Assembly: GCF_022605165.1 (NCBI RefSeq)
Contig: NC_063077.1
Coordinates: 930,001 to 994,000, forward strand
Length of the DNA stretch: 64,000 bases
DNA from: Purpureocillium takamizusanense
Taxonomy: Eukaryota; Ascomycota; Sordariomycetes; Hypocreales; Ophiocordycipitaceae
Direction: 5' to 3'
A program made the translations under genes and the position numbers. Below the pieces are notes generated by a model. The model searched no databases, was not told the DNA's origin, and worked only from the letters and a program-made list of their open reading frames with translations. This document shows, in pieces, positions 32,445 through 45,361 of the stretch; within the stretch, counting starts at the first letter, position 1, and each line of letters starts with the position of its first letter.

Positions 32445-35400
32445 TGCTGGCCCTGCCTGCCCGATTTGAGGGGCTTAGAGTGCCCGTCCGGGTACCTTGT
32501 TGGCTTGCGGTCGCTGTATGGAGTCCTCCGCTGGAGTTTAAGCTCGACCGGCCGTAAGCGCGGGCAAGCGAAACTACGATACTGCTCGGGGACTGGCGGG
32601 AGGGAGCGATGGCGGCGGCGAGCACCAGACCTTTTTGCGATTAGGGCAAAGGAAGAAAAGAGATACGCCCGCGCAGAGCCATTGACCAGCAAGGGACGCC
32701 GCGGGGGATTGGTCATCGTGCTTCAAAGTAAGCTGGTGCCAGTAGCCAGTACTTCACATGTACGTTGTGCCTATGTGTATTGTGTGTGTGTGCTATCCTC
32801 CGGGGTCCCAATATAGGGACCTCGTGGTCCTCGAAAAATAGAACCTGCGAGGCCGACCAACTTATCATCCATGGCATCATCCGGCACTGCTCAACACAAC
32901 GCACTTACTTTTCTTGCCAAGGGTCCGTCCCTCGCCGCCGCAGTCACAACGGCCACGAAAGCCACCCCCAAACGTAGGTAGGGTCCAACGAGCAACGTCC
33001 CACCGTGCCGAGCTTTGCTTCCCTGCTTGCTTCCAACCACCCACGAGGTGATCAATGACATAGGGTAGATGCCGTAAGCATATATATAAAAAGTGTGACG
33101 CATGCATGTAAATACGTGTATATACGAAGGAGGTAGTAGGCGTAGTTGGTCGATGCCCCCCCGTGTGTGATCCGCCGCCAGGGTTGGGCTCCGTCCCGTC
33201 TCCACGGCCTCGTAGCACGTACATCAGACGCAGGGGCCACCGCCGGGCACGCCGACGACGTTGGCAGTGTTTCAAAGGGCTTGTTGACGCGCCACGACGA
33301 TGTCGCGTGCGTGGCATGTTCCATGCAGGATGGCAGTAGTAGTAATGAGCGCCGCATTCGCCTCGACGCTGAACACATTGGTTCCAATGTTGGTGCTAGC
33401 ACCCCGTTTGACACCTTGGTAGTTACTACGTACTGCGCTTCTGAACCACTTTCTTGAAGTCTAACCAGCAGGCAGGGAGGGCTCCGGGAGAAATCTTTGT
33501 GCGCCGAGGTCCCAAAGGCCCTCCTGCCAGTGCTCAGGTAAGGTGTCAGCACATGTAGCTCGGTAGTAAGGCGACGACGACACGGCGCACTTTGTACGCG
33601 TCTTTTAGCCGCGACACGCAGTTGCCGCATGGCCACTGCGGGTATATATGGTCGTTGCTACGAAGCACAAACAACAATATACGCCAAAATGCTGCCTTGT
33701 CTGCGCTTTTTTGGGCAAGGCGCGAGGGGCGGCGCACTTGTGCAACCTTAAAGTGTCAGAGTGCACGAGGCGTTCCCCCCCGGTCTGTTGCACCAGACGT
33801 GCGTCACATGCTTCCAATGCCCCCAGCGTCCAGAAATCCAGAAATAATGGATAAAACTTGCAGGTGCGGCACGCGTGCGTCTTGGCCTGGAGGGCAGGCA
33901 GGAGGAGCTTTTGGAAACAACCAATGCGCCACAGCATGATTGGTTGGTGTCATGAGGTTAGTTAGAGTGCCCCGGGCTGGGGTTCGTGCGGAGCCGGGCG
34001 TGGCCAGCCCCTGGAACGCCCCCGTCCCCTACCCTGGCCTGGCCTGCCCTGGCCTGGGGGTCGGTCGGACAGGAATGGATCCCTGGATTTTCGGTAGGTT
34101 AGGTTTTAGTACTTGGTAGGATCCCTTCTATTTGAATGGGGGCTTTGTTGGAGGTTTGCAACTGTAACAACTGTAGCCACCCAGAGAGAGCATGCCAGGC
34201 CAGAAAGACCTGCTGGTGCTTGTCGGTCGGTGCCAATCTCCTGCGCTTCATCCGTGTGGAGGCGCGCAACTGAGGCGATTGATTGATTGCTGCCGTTGGG
34301 AAGCTACCAATGCGACGGTTTCTGCACCGTCAAAACCCGCCACAGCCATCTACTTGTCTACCTGTAGTACCGACCTGTACCAATGATAAGCCCGCGCCCA
34401 AGGTACAGCAGGTTAGGTACCTAGGTACCTAGGTACTTTACAGGCCTCCGTCATCACCATCGTCAGCAGCAAGCACCAGCACGCACCAGCACTGGCATCT
34501 CGCCCAACACACCAACACACGGGCATTGGATTCCCTACCAAGTTACTTGCTCGCGGGGCCATGATCCCATCATCAGCTTGGCTTGTATTCTTGCTCACTG
34601 TTCACGTGCACACCAGCTTACATGGTACCTACGCGAAGATCGACACCGCCACCTCTGGCTGACGACCACGTACCAACGGGCAAGCTGTGATGTCAGTCAG
34701 TTCCTTGGTAATATCGAGCCCCCAAGATGCCCGCCCAACCTTTTGCCAACGCAGCCAACCCGCTGGCACACCACCACACTCCCTCGCCCGCCTCTGCCTG
34801 TGTCTGTGGCGGAGCTCCCGCAGGCCAAGCCCCAGGCTCTTCGGCTCCTCCGTTCGTCATTGGATTTGGTCGCGTCGCTGCTTCGTACTTCGTACTACCA
34901 GCTCTCAGCTTACCTACCCTACCTAGTATTTAGTAGTAGAAGGCGACCCGCCCAGCCTGGACCCTGTACCTGCGCCCGCGCCCGAGTGGAGTAGGTACGT
35001 AGTGAAGTACACCCCCGCTGTTCCTTGAGGCTGGGGCTGGATTGACGGACACGAGAGGCCCACGAGCAAAGTGGATGGATGCCACCTCAATCACCACTTG
35101 TTCCTCACCTCACTCCACAGTATCCGTCAGGTACCGCACCAAGTGCTAGGGGCCCCCCGTGCTCGCCCACAGCCCGTCTGGGCTCCAGCCGCCTGCCCTC
35201 CCGTTCTGTGCTTTTCCCTCAGTGGATGCCCAGGGAGCCCGAGAACTGCTCGGTGCTATGTAGACCCTCCTCGCCAGGCACCCGACACGACGCACTCGAC
35301 ACGCTACACCTCACACTTCGACATCGTCATCCGTTCCGTGCCCGTGGCGCTGCCTCGCCTCGCCCACAGACACCGCAACCCCCTCCGGAGGCCTGCCAGC

Positions 35401-35897
35401 CCTACCGCCGTCTGCTACCCCCCACGCGGCACTTGGTTATTGTTTTTTTTTTCCTTTTTTGCATCGGGGATTCGACTCGACGGCCTCGAGGCACCCGACC
35501 AAGGCGGCGGCAGCAGCAGCAGCAGCAGCCGCGGCAGCAGCAGGTGATTCCTCAGAACCCAGCCTCTGGCCGCCACCTCCACCCGCGTATGGTCGCCACA
35601 GACATCTCAACCTGCAGCCTCGCCGCCAACCTCACCTTCGCGATACATGACCAGCCCGCATCGTCGCGCCGCCGCTGTCAATGTGCCCGTCCATCGACCA
35701 GCACCCGCCGAGCTGAGCTCTGCCTGTGTCGCGACGACGACGACGACGACGACGACAACGCTTGCGCATAGCGGGGTTTCTTGTCGCCTTGGACCGCCCG
35801 CGCCCGCCCCCGTCAGCCGCCGCGCTCACGTCGTCTCCCCAGCGCGCCCAACCGTCCGTCCCTCCGTCGCAATCGCCGTCAACCACCATCGCCCGCC
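32445..35897. other. Long region upstream of the Rho1 GEF gene
   Basis: 3.4 kb with no gene I can support. Short ORFs include a 194-residue minus-strand frame at 33052-33636 with biased composition. Simple repeats are CAG/CGG-rich sequence at about 35503-35545 and (GAC)7 at about 35734-35754. The last kilobase is C-rich and probably holds a long 5' leader of the GEF gene. Confidence 0.45.
34417..34436. repeat. Perfect 20-bp palindrome built from GTACCTAG
   Basis: GTACCTAGGTACCTAGGTAC equals its own reverse complement. Related TAGGTACC-type motifs recur in other intergenic regions of the window (for example about 8225-8335 and 22317-22342), so this is a dispersed short motif family rather than a unique site. 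Confidence 0.8.
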
Positions 35898-38800
35898 ATG
35901 TCCTTTCGCGGCGACAACCAGCGCCGCTACGGCAGCGTGCCGCCCGTCCAGTACCCGGTCGCTGGGGACCAGCAAGGCGTCGGCCGGCGCCCCAGCTTCA
36001 ACACGGGCGACGACTCGGCCTACCTCGCAAGACAGCCCGCCCACGACCCTCCCGTCGCCGTCCCCGCGCCCGTCTCGACTGGCGCCCAGCCGGCCACCGA
36101 GGATGAGCTCTTCCTGACCAGCCCGTCCTCCAACTCTGGCTCTTCGTTTGCCCGCTCACAGTTTGGTTCCACCAGCAGCGCATTGTCCGGCTTCCAGCAT
36201 CACTACCAGCACCAAGACACGACGCCTTCAACTCCGGGCTCACAGACCACCAGCTACAACCCCCAGACCTTTGCCCATCAATCCGCTGCCGGCTTCCAGC
36301 GCTCCCAGTCCACCAACCTCCCCTACCATCATGCTGCCACCAGCCCGCGATATTCCAACTCCAACGCCGCCGCCGCCGCTTCCTCCTCCTACAACACGTC
36401 CCCCGTCGCCAACTTCACCCCGCAGGCGTACAACCCCGCCGCCTATGCCAGCACGCATGCGCCCCAACGGCACCCTACATATCACGGCTACGGCCAGGAG
36501 CACGGATACGGCGCCTCGGTCGGGTCTGGCGCTGCGCCAACCTACAGCCAGTCCCCTGCTGCGACGTACGCAGCGTCCTTCCAGCAGCCCGTGCGCGCGT
36601 CCGCCGTCCAGCAGCAGCCCATGCCCACGAGCCCTTCGTCCTACGCTGCTCCCGGCTCCCAGGCTCAGACCCCAACTTACGACCCTTCACATTACGCCGC
36701 TGCCCACCGCTCGAGCTACGACGGCCACGTCGACGGCCAGGCTGCCGCTCCGTACCCGACTGCAACATCCCCGGCTCCGTATCCTACCACCACCTCGCAT
36801 ATACCCGTCGGCCCCAACTATCAGCCCAGTGACCACCCTTCTTACTATAACCGCCAGTCTCGCTCGGATTCGCAAACGTCCCCCCGAACTTCGCCTCGGG
36901 TCCAGCCTCAATCGCCCTCGTCGGGGCTGCAAAGGCATCCGACGAATGCGCCGCTTCCGCGACGACCGCTGGAGCCCCCACTGCCACCTAGCAGGTCCAT
37001 GGAGGACGTGCCAGAGGAACCGTTCTGGGACGAAGCCGGACGCCCGTTCCGTGCCGAGTACGGCAACGAACACCTGTCCACGGACAGCATCATGCAGGAA
37101 ATAGAGGACGAGCTGCGCCGGAGCAGTGGCACCAATCAGGTGCAGTCGGAGCCATCGCCGCATGGCTCACAGGCAACAGCAGACGAGGTTGTGGACCAGC
37201 TCCGTCGACACGGCTCAGGAGCGCACGCCCACTCCCCGTCAGGGGCTCGCGTGTCTCCTGGCGCTCCCCGCCGTGCCTTCTACGAAGACTATGATGATGA
37301 CCCGGAGGGAACTGCTGGCGTGCTGGCCATGCAGCAGGCCGAGCTGGACGACAGGCGCTTCAGTGGAAACACCCTAACATACGGCAGTGACGCGCCTCCG
37401 CCGGCTGTCCCGCAACCTCAGCTGCAGTCGCACTCGGAGGAACAGCCATACAGCTCTGGCTCTAGCGACTTTGGCGGTGCCGTCGACTTGGGCATGCTGA
37501 GCGGAGGATACGCCGGCAGCTTGACGTACGGGGCCGGCATTGGATCGCCGCCGGAGCAGACAACGCTGGCGGAAGGGGGTCGGCCGCTGCCGACCCCGAG
37601 CTACTATAATTCACTAGGTGACGGATACGACAACGCGCAGGCATACAGAGATGCCGAGGTCGACTACGGAGACACTGGCGGGCTACAGGCTCCCACAGAG
37701 CATCGCCTCAGCTTCGACGAGGGTAGGGAGGAGCGCGTGTCGGTCCATTCTCGGCAGAGCGGTACCGAGTCTCCGATCAAGGACGACTATCAGGATCTCT
37801 TCTACCACCCAGGCCTCACCAACAGGCCGCTGCCGCCGCTGCCACCCCAGGGGGTCGCTTCGGATAGCAGCTCGATGCTCTCGACTCACACCAGCATGCG
37901 CTCCCAGCATCCACAGCAGCATCAGCAGCATCAGCAGCATCAGCACACGCTCAGCGCCGAAGTTCGCTACTACCAGGCCGATAACCCAGAAGCGTACTAC
38001 CAGACGGGGCAGCAAACGCTGCAGCCAGAGAGGTCGATCTCGCTGTCTGGACACAGCAACACACCTCAAGTGCAAGCGCCCGCCAGGTCGAGAACCGATG
38101 CCGCCGAAGAGCGTAAGAAGACGAGGAGCCAGCAGGGCCCCCCACAGCCAGGGGCTTTGCCGTTCAGCGACTACGATTCTAACGCAGGCACTGTCGGGGG
38201 CGCCTTCGATGGCATCACTCTGCCGAGTGGCGGTCGTAGGAAGAAGTTCGTGCCGTCCAAGCTCACCACCTCTGACTTTCGCAGGTGTGCGGAGCCTTGG
38301 GCGCTCAGCAGCATTGAGAATTGGATTCGCTTCATGGGCGAGGGTGAGCCCGATCTGAGGGAGAAGACCATCGAGGAGGCCATTACCAACCTCTTCACAC
38401 ACAAGGTCCCCACCATGAACGTGGCGGACGCCGAGGTCCTCAGCACACAAATCACCAAGCTCATGCTCGCATCCAAGGCGCTGCTCCCGGACGAGGAATG
38501 GGTCAAGTTCGGAGACGGCCACATCTCGGGTGTCCTCTGGCAGCTAACGGGCGCAGGCTGCTATGCCCCCAAGTTGCACGAGGTCGATATCATCGGCCGC
38601 TGCTACTCCCACCACTGCACGCGTACGCTCAAGAAGGTCGACCTGGACGACCTGCTACCGGAGGATTCCAAGGGCGAGGCGTGGAATGTATTTTACAACC
38701 TCAAAAAGGAAGACTGGGAGTCGAAGCCCAAAAAGGAGGTTGAACGCCAGAACATCCTACACGAGATCGTCACTGGAGAGGACAACTACATCAAGCAGCT

Positions 38801-41327
38801 GGACATTTTCCGCACGCTGTATCGTGACGACTTGCGGACTCCGCGCAACCCGCCGATCATTAAACCTGAGAAGCGGGAAAAGTTCTTGACCACCATGTTC
38901 GGCAAGCTCGACACCGTACTGCGCATCAATCGCGAGTTTCTCTTTGCCCAGCTCAAATACCGCCAGAATGAGCAGGGCCCATGGATCGTCGGCTTCAGCG
39001 ATATCTTCCGAGAGTGGATCAGGAAGGCCAAGTCCGATTACATCGACTATGCTGCAGGCTACCCGTGGGCCACGTACATGGTGCGAAAGGAGGCTGAGAA
39101 GAACTTGCTGTTCAAGAAATTTCTTGAGGACAAGCAGAAGCACAAGTCTTCCCTAAAGCAAGACTGGACGCATTTCCTCATCACCCCGCTACAGCGCCTG
39201 CAACGCTACATCCTTTTGCTACAGAGCGTCGAGCACAAGATGATTGGTGACAGCGAGGAGAAGACCAACCTACAGAGGGCCATCCAGGAGATCCAAACGG
39301 TCACGCTCGAGTGCGACACCAAGGTTGCGGAAACGAACAAGAGGGTTCAGATCCTGGAACTCCAAAAGTCGCTCGTCTTGCGGCAATCCTTCCAGGCGGC
39401 CCTGAACCTGGACCACCTGGGCCGCGTCCTGATCATGCAGGGAGAGCTACAAAGAATGGGATCCAAGGGCATGCGCTGGGTAGACACCCACGCACTGCTC
39501 TTCGACCATTACCTTATCCTGGCCAAGGTCGTCGTGTCCAAGGACGGCAAGACAAACAAGAGATACGACGTCTCCAGAGAGGTAGTCCCCCTTCCCCCAC
39601 CCCCTTGGCCTGCCGTTGAATATCGTGGCTGACCCGTCTAGCCCATTCCGATGCCGCTACTATTCCTGGAAAGCATGAACGACGAGCCTGTCACGAAGCA
39701 AAAGGGTATCACAGCTCCCCTCGGCCGCGCCACGACCGCTTCGGCTTCCAGCACGGGCCTCAGCAAGGTTGCAACCAACGGCAGTGGACGGCCTGGGCTG
39801 GAGCATACCGGCACGAGCTCTTCCATGAATTCCCTTGCGCAGACGTCGTCTAACAACGACGCCGAGGGCAAGGTGCTATATCCGTTCAAGATCAAGCACC
39901 TAGGGCACGAGGTGTACACCCTGTATGCGTCTTCTGCGCGCGACCGCCTAGACTGGTGCACGAACATCATCGAGGCCAAGACGAGGCACGCCAAGGCGCT
40001 CTTCTCGCAGAATGCAGAGCCCTTCCGTCTTCGTGTCCTTGCCGACGCCTCTTTCCACTACGACGCCACCTCTGCGTACGCCAGGGCGTCTGGCGTACCG
40101 GTCAAGGGAACACCCCTCGACCGGGCTATCCAGGACATTGAAAAGGTAATGGGGCCTGCTCACGGCACTCCTCCGGTGTGCCGAGCCCAAGTCAACTGCG
40201 CGACCGGGTTCTCTGCGTTTGGTAAACCCGCGATAGCTATTGGCACGGACTATGGAGTCTTTGTCTCTGACCCCTCGGACCCTCGAGGCTGGCGTCGAGT
40301 AAGCTCTCGGATTGACCCAAATCATTTTACAAGCAGCTAATGTGTGCAGACTGTCCCAATCACACGAGTCACGCAGATTGCCGTCCTCGAAGAATTTTCT
40401 GTATGCTTGATCGTTGCCGACAAGTCACTCATCTCCTACCCGTTGGATACGATCGCTCCCTTTTCCGACTTTGCGCCGCCAGTCAACGACAGCGCGCGCC
40501 GGGCGCCTCAGAGGTTGGCCAAGGACGTCACGTATTTCGCGACAGCCCGGATGAAGGACAGGATGCTGGTGTTTTATAAGCGCAAGGAAGGTCTTCACAC
40601 GTCCTTCAAGGTCCTGGAGCCGATCCTGCACAAGGGTGGGGAGAAGAAATCCCGGCTGTTTGGCGGACGTAAGGCGGCCGCCGGGAGCACCGATACGTTC
40701 CGCGACTTTGATGAGTTTTATCTGCCGACTGAGTGCTACTCGCTGAGCCTGTTCCAGACGTACATTGCCGTGTCGACGGCCAAGGGCATCGAGATGCTCA
40801 CACTGGACAAGAAGCAACCCATGTCCATCCCGGACATCAAGGCGCCGTCGATCGCCAACATCGCGGGCCGCATCCGCGACCAGCACCCGCTGGGTATGTT
40901 CCGGCTCAACGAGAACGAGTTCATCCTGACGTACGAGGACTGCGCCGTGTACGTGGACAAGCACGGCGACGTCAGCCGCGCGCTCATCATGGAGTACACG
41001 GGCAAGCAGAAGAAGGCGCGCGGGGCCACCATGTACGGGCAATACCTGATTCTCTTCAACGACGACTACGTGGAGGTTCGCAACGCCGAGAACGGACGCC
41101 TGCGGCAGATCATCGCGGGGCGCGACGTGCGGGTCATCGACTTTGGCATCCGAGGGCCGACGGGCGGCAACGCGGTGCAGTCCCAGCAGCAGTACGGCCA
41201 GAACGGGCAGCTTCAGACGGCGGGCGAGACGTCCAAGGGTACGGTCAAGGTCGCCATGTGCCATCCAGAGCTTCCGGGCCGGCAGATTGTGCTGGAGATG
41301 CTTCTCAACGATGGGCACGCCGAATAG
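35898..41327 (+). CDS. rom2: Rho1 guanine nucleotide exchange factor, Rom2 type
   Basis: Three exons, 35898-39581, 39642-40298 and 40350-41327, give 1772 residues. The N-terminal about 780 residues are Ser/Pro/Gln/Tyr-rich and disordered. Then come a DEP domain (about 790-895, CAEPWALSSIENWIRFMGEG), a DH/RhoGEF domain (about 948-1135, ERQNILHEIVTGEDNYIKQL to LITPLQRLQRYILLLQSVEH), a PH domain (about 1165-1345) and a C-terminal CNH domain (about 1405-1745, VNCATGFSAFGKPAIAIGTD). This order is that of yeast Rom1/Rom2, which activate Rho1 at the plasma membrane in the cell-wall integrity pathway and glucan synthesis. Joins read YDVSRE|PIPMPLLFLE and GWRR|TVPITRVTQI. A Gln/His run (CAGCAT repeats near 37911) lies in the disordered part. 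Confidence 0.96.
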
Positions 41328-42879
41328 GACGGTCAACGGACGCCGTCACGACGACGACGCTGAACCACGACGACGATGGCAACGACGATGACTGAGATGA
41401 CAAAGCGATGTTACATACGTACATAACATACTTGGTGCACTCACCGACGACGGCGAGGCGTCGAAGAGGTGGGAAACGGCCTCTAGAGACGATTACGACG
41501 ACGACGAGGCGCGCCCTCCAAGCGCGCCACTTGCTTTCATCCTTTCATTGCCCGGATTTCTCGCGAAGACGAGCGGGATATGCAGGGATCATCCATGTAG
41601 TTCCCATCGGGGGCGCAACATGACTATATACCATTTTTGACATTTTCCATGAAGACGCTCTCCTCCCCCTCCCCATATCCCGGAGCTGCTCGTTGTCTCT
41701 TTTCCGATTTTCTCACTTGTTGACTTTTGCTTCTCCTCCTTTGATGGCATGTATGGCGTTAGCGGAGGGGCGGCTGCTGTACGCACGCGGCGGCAAGCGG
41801 CGAGACGAAAGGTCCCATGTATCGCGGGGCTGGTGTCGCCGGCCGGAAAGGGAGGGCGTGTGACGGTTTTAGGGGGTTGTTGAGTCGAAGTGAAGTGAAG
41901 TGCAGTGGCCTTGACTTGAGGGCTAACCATAGTCACCCCTTCTGGGTTTTGGCTGGAAGTTGGACAGATCCCTGTGGCCTCCTTGGCTTGCTTGCCCAGC
42001 TACTACTACTATTACATATCTTACTTACTTTGCACCTGAGTGGACTCCGTTTTTCGATTGATGAATGCGCCCCTTCACATACGCGGGCGCGGGCGCACAC
42101 GCATACACACACGAGCGCAAAGGGGGTCGGGTGTAGTGTCGGTATGAATGCTGATATATACTGCAGCAGCAGGAGCAGCAGCAGCGTTTCGTTTCGTTTC
42201 ATGACACAAAGACCGGAAAATTTCCAACCGCGTGTGGCGCGTAGTTACATGATTGATCCGCGCCGTTGCTTCCTTGCCCCTTTGCATGCGAAATACGTGA
42301 CTGTTGTTGGCACGGGTTGACCGCACATGCAATGAAAAATAAAAACATATGAATAGTAGTACCTATACTTGTACAGAGCCCGCGCAGGAGTATAGCCCTA
42401 CCTGGAGTCGCGCCCCTCCGTGACAGCGCGATCTACAGGGCCCATGTTCTTGTCGTTTCTCTTTTGCGCATAAAAAGGGAAAAGGCCCGTCTGCCAGTCG
42501 CTCCGTCCCCCCTCGCAGAAGAGTTCCTTGCTCTACGAGGAAAAACACAAGATTCCATGCCCAAGGAACCAAATCAGGGACGACGGGGTCCGGCTGCTCC
42601 TTGTCCGCCACCAGCCCTCCGGTTCCGTTGTGAAGTAGTACGCCCTGGCTCCCAGGCTACGGAGCACCCCGGCCCCCTTCTCCTCCCCGTGCTCGTTTCG
42701 CTTAAGGACGACGTTGGGTGTCGGTCCATGTCTCCAACAGAGCAGCAAACCCGTCTCCCCTCTCGCTTCGCTATTTCGTGTGACTTCTTCCCAATCTTTT
42801 TCTCGGTTTACTCCTTTCTACTGAGTATGATGTCGTTGATGTTCAATGGTGCAGGGCTGGATAGCAGCGGGTGGAGCAT
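41328..42879. other. Convergent 3' region between the Rho1 GEF and MPC genes
   Basis: No gene recognised. Holds the two 3' UTRs; CA-rich and GCAGCA-rich short repeats at about 42090-42185. Confidence 0.5.
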
Positions 42880-43670
42880 CTACGCCTTGACGGCGTCCTT
42901 GACGTCCTGCTTCACGTCCTCGACGACTTCGGCGACGGGGTTGTTCTTCTTGGCGGACTCGTGCATGCCGATGCGAGTGAGCTGGACGATGCCGACGAGA
43001 CCGAGGAAGAAGTTGACGGCGGCGAGGCTGCGGGTGGGCACAGAAAAGGTTAGTATGACTATTGTTGCAGCTACTGCTTCTGCGTCGAGCCACGGGTGAC
43101 GACGACGCTGTGGGCACAGAGAGGGAGAGATAACTGGGTTGCAACGTACAGGTAGTTCTTAGGCTTGATGATGAGGCACCACCGGGTCCAGATGAGGCCG
43201 GTGCAGGTGAGGGCAAAGTTCTGCGTGAAGGAGAGCTTCTCGACGGGACGAGCAAAGTCGGAGATGCCGGCGAGGACGAGCGCCCACTGGATTGAACGCG
43301 AGTGTCAGCATGTACGGGTTTTCCGCGCAAGGAGATGGCGGCATGGTGGTGGTTTGTGTAGGAGAGAAATACGCACCTTCATGACGGGGGCCCAAAAGTG
43401 CACCGTCTTGATGCCCACCTCGCTCTCCCACGCGCGCTTGAACCAGCTCTGCTGCTGCTGCTGCTCGGCGCCGGCGCCGCTGGTGCTCTGCCACCGCTTG
43501 CCGCCGCCGTTGCTGTAGTTGCTGCTGCGGAAGCGGAACGCCTGTGACTGGAACTGGGGGCGCTGGCGCTGGGCGCCGCGGAGGGCCTGGGCGAGGGCGC
43601 TGCTGCCGGGCGTGGCGGCCTGGCGGAGGAACGGCCGCGAGGCGCGCATGACTGTGCTCGAGGGGACCAT
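42880..43670 (-). CDS. Mitochondrial pyruvate carrier subunit, MPC2/MPC3 type
   Basis: Three exons on the minus strand, 43377-43670, 43150-43286 and 42880-43027, give 192 residues. The core matches MPC2-type subunits: TVHFWAPVMK|WALVLAGISDFARP, KLSFTQNFALTCTGLIWTRW, and KPKNYLLAAVNFFLGLVGIVQL. Three hydrophobic helices are visible. MPC heterodimers import pyruvate across the inner mitochondrial membrane. The N-terminal about 80 residues are Arg/Ser/Gln-rich with few acids (RASRPFLRQAATPG), as expected for or compatible with a mitochondrial presequence, and include a run of five glutamines. This is longer than the compact yeast subunits. The Lys/Glu-rich tail (KKNNPVAEVVEDVKQD) follows the last helix. 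Confidence 0.93.
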
Positions 43671-44703
43671 CCTATAGAGAGAGAGCGCGTCAGCAGGAGG
43701 GATTGATTGATCCGGACGGCACGGAGAGGCGCGATGCGTCAGACTGAGGAAACGAAGAAGTGATGCGAGTTATTGTGTATGTATATGTGTGTGTCTGTAT
43801 GAGTGCGCTCGCGCGCGTTTCCCCCAAGCTCGACTCAACAAAATGCGCGATGTCTCTTGTCCAAGGCCGCCAGGGTCCGACACCCACGGGCCGGTCCGCA
43901 GAGAGAGAGAGAGGAAGTGACTTGTATGGAACTGGGGGTCGCGGGGCATGGGGGAGCCGGGGTTTAGCGAAAAGGCAAAGGAACTCGCGCCGTACGTACT
44001 TGACCTGAACCTGACGGTGAAGAGGATGCTGTGTATGGATGTTGATACCGTCTGGCGGAGGGCGGTGGGAAGGGTAGGTGGGTAGAAGAGGGAAGTCGTC
44101 GTCACACCCAATGACAAAAAAAAAGGCGAGGCAATGTCAGACAGTGGAGGGCAGTCAGTTTGTTGGATGGGATGGATCCAACACTTCCGATACAGGGCGG
44201 CGGCGCGCGGCGCGCGAAAAGGGACGACCAGAAGGCGATTATCTCCGGGGATCTGCCGCCGCGGACTTGCGAGACCGGACGCAGGTACCTCCAGGTGGCT
44301 ACAGGCAGCCTGCTGCTGTCATTCGCCCCAGCGCAGGCGGTTTCAGCGCACTGCAGCTGGCTGGGATGGGGGGTGTTGCTCACTGAGGTGGCTGCAGCTG
44401 CAGGCCCTGTGGTCTTCCAGTACAATTAGGTTGGCTGCCCAGGTGCTCGACTGGCTGTGCAGTACGTTAGTGTTGTGTACTTCGTGTACAAGTCGTACCC
44501 GCTTTTATTTGTGCAAAGTTGCTCCCGCTTATCCAATCACGCGCGGCCGAAACGAAACCACCATCCATTGACCACTGACTGACCAGTAACGTCCCGGTCG
44601 GCCATCACCACCACCACCATCACTTCGCGGCCAAAACTCGAACCTTCCCCGAACCCCTCCCTCTCTGCGCACGCGCATCGCAGTCGCGCAAACCTCGCCC
44701 GTC
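43671..44703. other. Divergent promoter region between MPC and NDUFA2 genes
   Basis: Shared upstream region of two mitochondrial genes transcribed in opposite directions. AG-rich GAGAGAGAGAG at about 43900 and a TG-rich run at about 43774-43800. No gene recognised. Confidence 0.5.
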
Positions 44704-45361
44704 ATGTCGAGCAAGTACGCCTTCACCAAGAGCCTCAGGGAGGTGCGCTTCCTGTTCTGCCAGACGTCGGAGCACAGCGCCGCCGTACGGTACGTTCCTC
44801 CGCCCGCCCGCAGGACTTTATATACGCCGCAGCGGCCCGCGCAATTCAAAGGCCCGGCCCAGAACAACACACGATCGAGTTTCCCTTGTCGAATCTGCGG
44901 CTGTTATCGGGGAGGATGCAATGCGTCCGACATAACGGCAGGCTGGGGACCGCGGGGGACAAGGAGGGAAAGCTAACGCTCGCTCGCTCGCTCGCAGGTC
45001 GTTCCTCACGCGCGCCTACCCGACCATGAAGAAGAACAACCCCAACACACCCATCATGATCCGTGAGGCCGCCGGCACCCTGCCCAAGGTCTACGCCCGA
45101 TACGGTTCGTCGTCCCGCCCGTCCTCCTCCCTCCTCCCTCCTTTCCCCCCGGGGGACAGTACTATCCCCCTTAAGCACAGCAATGTCACTCGGCGAGGGG
45201 GAGATACGGACCGGCTAGCTAACCACGGGAGCCCCATCGTCGGGGCAACGGCAAATATAGAGTTCGGCAACGAGAAGCAGCAGTCCCTCGAGGGCCTGAG
45301 TGACAAGCAGATCGAGGAGACGGTCACGGGGCTGGTCAAGAACGGCAATGCCGCCGCGTGA
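44704..45361 (+). CDS. NADH:ubiquinone oxidoreductase 10.5 kDa subunit (NDUFA2/B8)
   Basis: Exons 44704-44789, 44998-45104 and 45261-45361 give 97 residues. The spliced text (SLREVRFLFCQTSEHSAAVR|SFLTRAYPTMKKNNPNTPIM) is that of the B8/NUO-10.5 accessory subunit of complex I, a thioredoxin-fold protein on the matrix arm. Second join: KVYARY|EFGNEKQQSLEGLS. Donors are GTACGT and GTTCGT, acceptors CGCAG and ATATAG. Length agrees with the family. The single Cys in FLFCQT and the Arg/Lys-rich middle are conserved features. No separate presequence is seen, as is usual for this subunit. Confidence 0.95.

Noticed and set aside
31871..32716. 281-residue minus-strand ORF of LSLPP repeats
   Set aside because: Open only because the 15-bp repeat on the plus strand has no stop in antisense; no signal peptide or family, whereas the plus-strand frame has both a signal peptide and cysteines.
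33052..33636. 194-residue minus-strand ORF
   Set aside because: No family features, biased composition, sits in a region with scattered short ORFs on both strands.
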